Assembly: GCA_018500065.2 (NCBI GenBank)
Contig: JAHBAO020000161.1
Span: forward strand, 1-6,053
Length of the DNA: 6,053 nt
Direction: 5' to 3'
From: Octadecabacter sp.
GTDB lineage: Bacteria; Pseudomonadota; Alphaproteobacteria; Rhodobacterales; Rhodobacteraceae
Shown here in pieces: positions 1-5,074 of the stretch. The number at the start of each line of letters is the position of its first letter. Position 1 is the stretch's first letter. The notes under the pieces were generated by a model. It was not told where the DNA came from and did no database searches. It saw only the letters and a program-made list of their open reading frames with translations. A program made the position numbers and the translations under genes.

Positions 1-30
1 CCTATGCCAGACGAGGGGGACAACTCATGA
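1..30 (+). CDS. Possible 3' end of an upstream gene overlapping pntA by ATGA (partial)
   Basis: Frame 1 is open from the window edge and ends in TGA at 28-30, reading PMPDEGDNS at the C-terminus. This stop overlaps the pntA start as ATGA, a layout common for translationally coupled operon genes. Nine residues are too few to identify a product, and an open stretch this short can arise by chance. If real, pntA is not the first gene of its transcript. Confidence 0.25.
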   Translation, partial: PMPDEGDNS

Positions 31-1598
31 TAATCGGCACGCCAAAGGAACTGTTTGAGGGGGAGAACCGCGTCGCGATGACGCCGGCATCCGCGCTTGA
101 ACTACAGAAATTAGGACACTCTTGTGTGATTGAAACCAAAGCAGGCGCTGCCGCGGGTTTCTCGGACACGGACTACAAAGATGCAGGCGTTGAGGTTGTC
201 AAAACCGCCGCCGCATTGTGGAAAGCGGCTGACATCGTCGCCAAGGTGCGCGTTCCTGACGAAGGCGAAATGAAGCGCCTGTCGGCGGATCAAACCCTTA
301 TCTCATTCTTCAGCCCCGTTTCTGATGAAGCGAAGATGAAGTCGGCCGCCCGTAAGGGGGCCACAGTCGTCGCGATGGAAATGATCCCGCGCATCAGCCG
401 TGCACAAAAGATGGACGCGCTGTCCTCAATGGCGAATATCGCAGGTTATCGTGCGGTTATTGAGGCCGGTAACAACTTTCCGCGTTTCTTCACGGGTCAG
501 ATCACTGCTGCCGGTAAGGTTCCGCCAGCGAAGGTTCTGGTTGTCGGGGCAGGGGTTGCGGGCCTTGCGGCGATCGGTACGTCAACATCCCTTGGCGCGA
601 TTACATATGCGTTCGACGTGCGTCCCGAAGTGGCGGAACAGGTCGAAAGCATGGGCGCTGAATTCGTGTTCCTCGACTTTGAAGAAGAACAGGCTGACGG
701 CGCATCCACAGGTGGTTACGCTGCTGTATCCTCGCCAGAATTTGCCGCCGCACAGTTGGCCAAGTTCCGCGAAATCGCACCGGATATGGACATCGTCATC
801 ACCACGGCACTGATCCCGAACCGCGAAGCGCCTGAGCTTTGGACCGAAGACATGGTGAAATCCATGAAGCCCGGTTCTGTGATTGTCGATCTTGCCGCCG
901 AAAAGGGCGGCAACTGTAAGTTGACTGTCAAGGACGAGAAAATCGTCACCGACAACGGCGTGACCATCATCGGCTACACCGATTTTCCGTCCCGTATGGC
1001 GGCGCAATCCTCAACGCTTTACGCCACCAACATCCGCCATCTGATGACTGATCTGACCCCTGAAAAGGACGGTGTGGTTGATCACAACATGGAAGATGAC
1101 GTCATCCGTGGCGCGACTGTGGCCTACGGCAAGGAAGTGACCTTCCCGCCGCCACCACCGAAAATCCAAGCGATTGCAGCCCAGCCTAAAGCGGCTGTTG
1201 TTGAGCTAACGCCTGAAGAAAAGCGCGCGAATGAAGTGGCTGCGTTCAAGGCGCAGACCAAATCACAGGTTACCTTGATTGCAGTGGGTGCGTTCTTGTT
1301 GCTTTCGGTCGGCCTTGTCGCTCCGGCGAGTTTTATGCAGCACTTTATTGTTTTTGTTCTGGCCGTCTTTGTTGGCTTCCAAGTCATCTGGGGCGTGGCA
1401 CACAGCCTGCACACGCCGCTGATGGCTGTGACCAACGCGATCTCGTCGATCATCATTCTGGGTGCCTTGATGCAGATCGGATCAGGGTCGTTTCTTGTGA
1501 TCCTGCTCGCCGCTCTGTCGGTCTTCATGACGGGTATCAACATCTTCGGGGGTTTCCTCGTGACACGGCGCATGCTTGCCATGTTCCAGAAATCTTAA
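27..1598 (+). CDS. pntA: NAD(P) transhydrogenase subunit alpha (PntA)
   Basis: This is the alpha subunit of the membrane-bound, proton-translocating transhydrogenase, which passes hydride from NADH to NADP+ at the cost of inward proton flow. It has 523 residues against about 510 in E. coli and aligns over its whole length. Domain I fills roughly residues 1-370: it contains RISRAQKMDALSSMANIAGY (122-141), FFTGQITAAGKVPPAK (154-169) and the NAD-binding glycine motif GAGVAG (174-179). A proline-rich linker with five prolines (374-378) and a charged stretch lead to about four membrane helices between residues 414 and 510, the first part of domain II. The motif LHTPLMAVTNAIS (461-473) is typical of the membrane part. 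The start at 27 is supported by a purine-rich GAGGGGGA just upstream and by N-terminal alignment with E. coli. The domain I plus membrane fusion makes this the two-subunit type, unlike the split PntAA/PntAB of Rhodospirillum rubrum. pntB follows after 13 bases, so the two are an operon. Confidence 0.98.
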   Translation: MIIGTPKELFEGENRVAMTPASALELQKLGHSCVIETKAGAAAGFSDTDYKDAGVEVVKTAAALWKAADIVAKVRVPDEGEMKRLSADQTLISFFSPVSDEAKMKSAARKGATVVAMEMIPRISRAQKMDALSSMANIAGYRAVIEAGNNFPRFFTGQITAAGKVPPAKVLVVGAGVAGLAAIGTSTSLGAITYAFDVRPEVAEQVESMGAEFVFLDFEEEQADGASTGGYAAVSSPEFAAAQLAKFREIAPDMDIVITTALIPNREAPELWTEDMVKSMKPGSVIVDLAAEKGGNCKLTVKDEKIVTDNGVTIIGYTDFPSRMAAQSSTLYATNIRHLMTDLTPEKDGVVDHNMEDDVIRGATVAYGKEVTFPPPPPKIQAIAAQPKAAVVELTPEEKRANEVAAFKAQTKSQVTLIAVGAFLLLSVGLVAPASFMQHFIVFVLAVFVGFQVIWGVAHSLHTPLMAVTNAISSIIILGALMQIGSGSFLVILLAALSVFMTGINIFGGFLVTRRMLAMFQKS

Positions 1599-1605
1599 GG
1601 GGGGC
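1597..1605 (+). promoter_or_regulatory. Ribosome binding site that decides the pntB start
   Basis: The purine run AAGGGGGGC begins inside the pntA stop codon and sits about seven bases before the ATG at 1612. It supports 1612 over the in-frame upstream ATG at 1576, which lies inside pntA and would add 12 residues with no counterpart in PntB proteins. Confidence 0.75.
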
Positions 1606-1611
1606 TGGGTA

Positions 1612-3045
1612 ATGGAATTTGGTTTTACAACAGCGGCTTACGTCGTTTCGGCAGTTCTTTTCATCCTGTCCTTGGGTGGACTTAGCGGCCAAGAAAGCGC
1701 CAAGCGCGCGGTTTGGTACGGCATTGTGGGCATGGCATTGGCCGTGGCTGCAACGCTGGTCGGGCCGGGCTCTGGGTATTGGCTTTTGTCGGTTCTGATG
1801 ATCATCGGTGGCGGCGCGATTGGCTATCAACTCGCGACCAAAGTACAGATGACGCAGATGCCTGAATTGGTTGCGGCGATGCACAGCCTCGTCGGTTTGG
1901 CTGCGGTTTTTGTGGGCTTCATTGCGCACATCGAACTGAACCGCGTGCTCGGCATGGATGAAACCACCCGCGAAGGGCTTACAGGTTTTGCCGGCCTTCT
2001 GGCGCATAAGTCAGGTGTCGAGATCAGCATCCTGCGGGTTGAGTTGTTCCTTGGTATCTTCATCGGCGCGATCACCTTTACAGGCTCGGTCGTGGCCTAC
2101 GGGAAACTGGCTGGCAAAGTGGATTCCGCGGCAACAAAGTTGCCCGGTGGCCATATGCTGAACATTGCGGCAGCGGCTGTCGCTGTGATCACGCTGATCT
2201 GGTACTTCAACACGGGCGGTTTCTTCCCACTGTTCCTGATGACGCTGGCAGCGCTGTTTATCGGCTACCATCTGATCATGGGGATTGGCGGCGCGGATAT
2301 GCCTGTCGTCGTGTCCATGCTGAACAGCTATTCTGGTTGGGCGGCTGCCGCGCTTGGCTTCTCCCTTGGAAACGATCTGCTGATCGTGGTTGGTGCGCTG
2401 GTTGGCTCAAGTGGTGCGATCCTGTCTTACATCATGTGTAAGGCGATGAACCGCAGCTTTGTGTCCGTGATCTTGGGCGGCTTCGGCGGCCCAGCGGGTG
2501 AGCAAATGGCCGTTGAAGGCGAGCAAATCGCCATCGACGTGGACGGTGTTGCGACATCTTTGGAAGAGGCCGACAGCATCATCATCATTCCGGGTTACGG
2601 CATGGCGGTTGCACAGGCCCAGCAAAACGTGGCCGAGCTGACACGCCGCTTGCGTGCCAAAGGCAAGACGGTGCGCTTTGCGATCCACCCTGTTGCGGGG
2701 CGTTTGCCCGGTCATATGAACGTGCTGCTGGCCGAAGCCAAAGTGCCATATGACATCGTGATGGAGATGGACGAAATCAACGATGATTTCCCCACGACAG
2801 ACGTGGCGATTGTGATTGGGTCCAACGACATCGTGAACCCCGCTGCGCAGGACGATCCTAACTCCCCGATTGCGGGGATGCCGGTTCTAGAATGCTGGAA
2901 AGCCAAGCAGGTGTTCGTGTCCAAACGCGGGCAGGGCACGGGTTATTCCGGCATCGAGAACCCGCTGTTCTTTAAGGACAACACGCGCATGTTCTACGGC
3001 GATGCGAAGGCGTCCTTGGATGCGTTGCTTGGTAAGATCACCTAG
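1612..3045 (+). CDS. pntB: NAD(P) transhydrogenase subunit beta (PntB)
   Basis: This is the beta subunit of the proton-translocating transhydrogenase. It supplies the rest of the membrane channel (domain II) and the NADP(H)-binding domain III, and works in the inner membrane with PntA. From the ATG at 1612 it has 477 residues, close to the 462 of E. coli PntB. Several hydrophobic helices fill residues 1-275. MPELVAAMHSLVG (83-95) places a histidine at 91, the residue implicated in proton transfer in the E. coli enzyme, and GGADMPVVVSMLNSYSGWAA (226-245) is the highly conserved membrane block. Domain III starts near residue 290 and shows GYGMAVAQAQ (328-337), the HPVAGRLPGHMNVLLAEA segment (359-376), GSNDIVNPAAQ (403-413) and KRGQGTGYSG (438-447), all parts of the NADP site. 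No key residue appears missing. A strong terminator follows 26 bases after the stop. Confidence 0.98.
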   Translation: MEFGFTTAAYVVSAVLFILSLGGLSGQESAKRAVWYGIVGMALAVAATLVGPGSGYWLLSVLMIIGGGAIGYQLATKVQMTQMPELVAAMHSLVGLAAVFVGFIAHIELNRVLGMDETTREGLTGFAGLLAHKSGVEISILRVELFLGIFIGAITFTGSVVAYGKLAGKVDSAATKLPGGHMLNIAAAAVAVITLIWYFNTGGFFPLFLMTLAALFIGYHLIMGIGGADMPVVVSMLNSYSGWAAAALGFSLGNDLLIVVGALVGSSGAILSYIMCKAMNRSFVSVILGGFGGPAGEQMAVEGEQIAIDVDGVATSLEEADSIIIIPGYGMAVAQAQQNVAELTRRLRAKGKTVRFAIHPVAGRLPGHMNVLLAEAKVPYDIVMEMDEINDDFPTTDVAIVIGSNDIVNPAAQDDPNSPIAGMPVLECWKAKQVFVSKRGQGTGYSGIENPLFFKDNTRMFYGDAKASLDALLGKIT

Positions 3046-3071
3046 GCAACCGCTTGACGATTGCCGTCTTG

Positions 3072-3106
3072 AAAGCCCCGCCCGAAACGGCGGGGCTTTT
3101 GTTTTT
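3072..3106 (+). terminator. Rho-independent terminator of the pntAB operon
   Basis: AAAGCCCCGCC (3072-3082) pairs perfectly with GGCGGGGCTTT (3089-3099) around a six-base loop CGAAAC, giving an 11-bp stem. A T-rich tail (TTTTGTTTTT, overlapping the stem end) follows. It lies 26 bases after the pntB stop, where the operon should end. Confidence 0.93.
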
Positions 3107-3163
3107 GATGGCGACTGAATGCTGGAGAATAGAAACTGTTTTTCCCGTAGAATGAGCTGAAGT

Positions 3164-3230
3164 ACTCACCTGGCACTCACGTTTAGACGTACCATAATTT
3201 TACCTCATTTAGATGCAATTCAACGTTGCA
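3164..3230 (+). promoter_or_regulatory. Possible regulated promoter of the lipoprotein gene
   Basis: Between the pntAB terminator and the lipoprotein gene there is no ORF of note. The hexamer ACTCAC occurs twice (3164-3169 and 3175-3180), exactly 11 bases apart. A -10-like CATAAT lies at 3193-3198, with a weak -35-like TGGCAC at 3171-3176 and a 16-base spacer. Further down, TGCAA (3214-3218) and TTGCA (3226-3230) form an inverted repeat that overlaps the perfect palindrome CAACGTTG (3221-3228). The set could be a promoter with activator and operator sites, but each element is short. The placement is inferred from pattern only. Confidence 0.25.
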
Positions 3231-3256
3231 ACCAAATGTTAAGGGATAGGTGTGTC

Positions 3257-3916
3257 ATGATTTCAAAGCGGATCAAGCTTCTTCCTGCCCTGTTTCTTTG
3301 TGTTGCTGCCGCAGCCTGTGGCCCCTCCGAAGGGTTCCAACAGGTTCCGTGGGACATGGCGATTGATGCGAACACGCAGTTGGAGAGGTTGCAAGGCCTT
3401 GCCCCAACAACCGAGAACAACATGCCGACCACCGGCAGCGCAAGTTATACCGGTTCAGCTTTACTTCGGCTTGACCCGAACACCTTCGCAGAATTTGACG
3501 ACATCGCGATCGTGGCCGATGCAGCGATTGACGTCGATTTTTCCGGTGCAGGTAACGTGACCGGTCGCATTGACGGCTACCAAGCCGTGACCGGTGCTGG
3601 AACTGCCCTTCAAACACGCGTCCCGTCTTCGGGCGAAATTCTAATTGGCGAAGATGAAAGCCTTGTTGGGACCGCGGGCCTCAACAATGCATGGGCTGCG
3701 GATTATCGTGGCAACATCAACGTGGACGGAACGAATTACATCGTTGACAATGTTCTTATCGGTGGGTTCCTCGGCAACCGGACGCGTGATCCGACGCCTG
3801 AGCGCATTACGAAGGGTATCGTTGGAGGCATCGACACGTTGCCACCCCAGTTTGCGACGAGCAATGGCGTACGGACGCCTTTTGACATCGTAGTTATTGG
3901 TGAAACGCCTCGTTAA
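3257..3916 (+). CDS. Predicted outer-membrane lipoprotein, TbpB-like beta-barrel (divergent)
   Basis: A 219-residue exported lipoprotein. It starts with a basic n-region (MISKRIK), a hydrophobic core and the signal-peptidase-II-like site AAAA-C at residues 17-21, so Cys21 would be lipidated. The residue after Cys is Gly, which does not suggest inner-membrane retention. The mature part has repeated short glycine-rich strands: PTTGSASYTGSALLRL (57-72), VDFSGAGNVTGRIDGYQ (93-109), WAADYRGNINVDGTNY (146-161) and GGFLGNRTRD (169-178). This order resembles the barrel lobe of transferrin-binding-protein-B-like lipoproteins, common in alphaproteobacteria, where a T-G-x-A-x-Y-x-G strand opens the barrel and a G-x-F-x-G strand ends it. 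The usual ending is replaced by a longer tail (179-219). Start 3257 is preferred over the ATG at 3236 because AAGGGATAGG lies seven bases before it and it gives a clean signal peptide. The ligand is unknown. The gene stands alone and converges on rluE. Confidence 0.82.
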   Translation: MISKRIKLLPALFLCVAAAACGPSEGFQQVPWDMAIDANTQLERLQGLAPTTENNMPTTGSASYTGSALLRLDPNTFAEFDDIAIVADAAIDVDFSGAGNVTGRIDGYQAVTGAGTALQTRVPSSGEILIGEDESLVGTAGLNNAWAADYRGNINVDGTNYIVDNVLIGGFLGNRTRDPTPERITKGIVGGIDTLPPQFATSNGVRTPFDIVVIGETPR

Positions 3917-4452
3917 ACGGCGCGCCACTTTCCCTGCGCCAACCCATCCAATGTCCAAGCCCCCACAGACCAGCGTACAAGGCGCAGGCACGGAAAACCG
4001 ATGTGCGCGCACATGCGGCGGACTTGGCGGTTGCGGCCTTCGGTGATTTGGACTTCGATCCAAGTGTCGGGTATGGATTTGCGAAACCGCACGGGCGGGT
4101 CGCGTAGCCACAAATCGGGCGGGTCAATCAGGCGCACTTTTGCGGGCAGGCTCGGGCCGTCTTTTAGCGAAACGGAGTTGCGCAACGGCGCAAGGTCCGC
4201 GTCCGTCGGTGCGCCTTCAACCTGCACCAGATATGTTTTCGGCGTTTTGAATTTCGGGCTTGAGAGCTTGGCCTGCAGTTTCCCGTCATCCGTCAGCACC
4301 AACAGCCCTTCGCTATCGCGGTCCAGTCGGCCTGCGGCGTAGACGCCTTTGGGCAGATCAAAGCCTGAGAGCGTCGGGCGCTCGGTCGGGGATTTAGCGT
4401 CTGTGAACTGGGTTAGAACACCGAAGGGTTTGTTGAATAGAATTGTCGTCAT
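3913..4452 (-). CDS. rluE: 23S rRNA pseudouridine synthase, RluE type
   Basis: The protein belongs to the RsuA/RluE/RluB/RluF family of pseudouridine synthases. E. coli RluE converts U2457 of 23S rRNA to pseudouridine, and this 179-residue protein matches it along its whole core. Visible signatures are ILFNKPFGVLTQFTD (4-18), the catalytic motif GVYAAGRLDRDSEGLLVLT (36-54) with nucleophile Asp44, KTYLVQVEG (72-80), RKSIPDTWIEVQITEGRNRQ (124-143) and QVRRMCAHIGFPCLRLVR (143-160). Like RluE, it lacks the N-terminal S4 domain of RsuA and RluB. It acts in the cytoplasm on rRNA. The start agrees with family alignment, but no good ribosome binding site is seen: only AGGG two bases before the ATG, which is too close. 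The upstream region is the GC-rich repeat. The stop codon shares TTAA with the convergent lipoprotein gene, and no terminator separates the two. Assignment to RluE rather than a close sister is from recalled sequence similarity. Confidence 0.93.
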   Translation of the reverse strand: MTTILFNKPFGVLTQFTDAKSPTERPTLSGFDLPKGVYAAGRLDRDSEGLLVLTDDGKLQAKLSSPKFKTPKTYLVQVEGAPTDADLAPLRNSVSLKDGPSLPAKVRLIDPPDLWLRDPPVRFRKSIPDTWIEVQITEGRNRQVRRMCAHIGFPCLRLVRWSVGAWTLDGLAQGKWRAV

Positions 4453-4465
4453 AACCCTGTGGTAA

Positions 4466-4532
4466 CCCGCGAAGCGAGAGGGGGCCAGCCCCCGCGCGTG
4501 CGCGCTCCCCCGGGATATTTATGAAACAAAGG
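4466..4532. repeat. GC-rich Rhodobacterales-type intergenic repeat
   Basis: The segment combines CGCGAAGCGAG, a GGGGG-CCAG-CCCCC hairpin (4480-4493), an alternating GCGCGTGCGCGC block (4494-4505), CCCCCGGGATATTT (4507-4520) and ATGAAACAAAGG (4521-4532). From memory, this order (GGGGGCxxxGCCCCC, then CCCCC(G)GGATATTT, then a short AAAG/ATGAAG tail) recurs in intergenic regions of many Rhodobacterales genomes. Only one copy lies in this window, so repetition cannot be shown here. The hairpin is only 5 bp with a 4-base loop, and no clear T tract follows, so it is not a clear terminator. It lies between the divergent rluE and decarboxylase remnant and may hold the rluE promoter. Confidence 0.55.
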
Positions 4533-4541
4533 CAGGCGCAA

Positions 4542-4934
4542 AAAAAGGAAAGAGGCGTGCACATGTTTGCGGCAGATGCTGCCGAAGAGCTGGAAAAGAA
4601 TGCTGAAAACGCGCCAGGTGCGCAGGTCGATATCCGTCTTATCGTTGAAGCATCTGAGGCGGACTGGTCGTTGTTGCGCAAGTTTGGGTGTGATCGCGAG
4701 ATGGCGATTGCGCTGCTTGGCCAAGCACGCGATGGCGATCCTGTTGACCTATGTGGGCTTGCAGGGCCGTCTTGTGACAGTGCGGATGTGCTTTATGAGA
4801 AGCAGCCCGTATTGATGCCGCTGTCTTTGAAATCCGAAGATCGGGTGATCATTCGCAATTGTGGCGCATACGCCAGTAGGTATTCCTTGATTGGTTTCAA
4901 CGGCTTCCTGCCCTTGGATGTGCTGGTTGTGTAA
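4542..4934 (+). pseudogene. Ornithine decarboxylase remnant (N-terminus and internal block deleted)
   Basis: The reading frame, with a possible ATG at 4563 (123 residues), joins two distant parts of a fold-type III PLP-dependent ornithine decarboxylase. Residues 1-52 from that ATG match the segment after the PLP-lysine strand: MFAADAAEELEKNAENAPGA (1-20) and RKFGCDREMAIALL (39-52), compared with the family's FAxDSxxELEKIAxxAPGA and SRKFGC. Residues 57-123 match the C-terminus: LAGPSCDSADVLYEK (66-80) with the active-site Cys-Asp at 71-72, NCGAY (99-103) and GFNGF (111-115). Missing are the N-terminal hundred or so residues with the YAVKxN lysine, and about 140-160 internal residues carrying the PLP-stacking His, the glycine-rich loop and the EPGR motif. 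It cannot bind PLP or decarboxylate alone. Full-length relatives have about 380-400 residues. The fusion at about 4719-4736 keeps the frame. AAGGAAAGAGG (4545-4555) could act as a ribosome binding site, so a peptide may still be made. The upstream in-frame ATG at 4521 belongs to the neighbouring repeat. Confidence 0.85.
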
Positions 4935-4950
4935 TTTGAAAATAATGTAT

Positions 4951-4990
4951 GCCGCGTGCGAAGGTGGGATTGTATACCATTGTGCGCGGC
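4951..4990 (+). other. Imperfect hairpin downstream of the decarboxylase remnant
   Basis: GCCGCG (4951-4956) pairs with CGCGGC (4985-4990). The stem can extend inward with G-T wobbles, one C-G pair and one A-T pair, then GGT (4963-4965) with ACC (4976-4978) after one mismatch. It begins 16 bases after the remnant's stop, where an old terminator could sit, but only TAACTCTTTG follows, not a clean T run. The rest of the 140-base spacer to the next gene shows no ORF. It contains a T-rich patch (5011-5022) but no promoter I could place with confidence. Confidence 0.35.
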
Positions 4991-5074
4991 TAACTCTTTG
5001 AGATTGCGTATTTTTTATCTTTACAGGTGAGGATGATTGGCTAGTTTTGGCGCAAGTGCTGGAAGGATACCGCA

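Noticed and set aside
1576..1611. Upstream in-frame ATG giving a 489-residue PntB that overlaps pntA
   Set aside because: The extra 12 residues are encoded inside pntA, have no family counterpart, and the ATG at 1612 has a strong ribosome binding site.
1124..2271. Long minus-strand open frames opposite pntA and pntB (for example 1124-1582, 1537-2007, 2011-2271)
   Set aside because: They lie entirely opposite well-supported genes, show no family motifs and are explained by codon bias of the real strand.
3171..3187. Sigma-54 promoter (TGGCAC followed by a -12 element)
   Set aside because: The -12 position reads TTTA and lacks the required GC, so the match is only half a promoter.
3236..3256. 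Upstream in-frame ATG for the lipoprotein gene
   Set aside because: The ribosome binding site AAGGGATAGG lies after it and serves 3257, and the added residues MLRDRCV would spoil the signal peptide.
3273..4127. Other open frames overlapping the lipoprotein gene and rluE (3273-3617, 3641-4111, 3894-4127, 4001-4342)
   Set aside because: Arg-, Ser- or Cys-rich translations without motifs, shadowing two genes with clear protein signatures.
4480..4493. Terminator formed by GGGGG-CCAG-CCCCC
   Set aside because: The stem is only five pairs and no T or A tract follows on either strand; it fits better as part of the dispersed GC-rich repeat.
4521..4562. ATG at 4521 as the start of a 137-residue protein
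   Set aside because: The ATG and following codons belong to the tail of the intergenic repeat, have no ornithine decarboxylase homology and lack a ribosome binding site.
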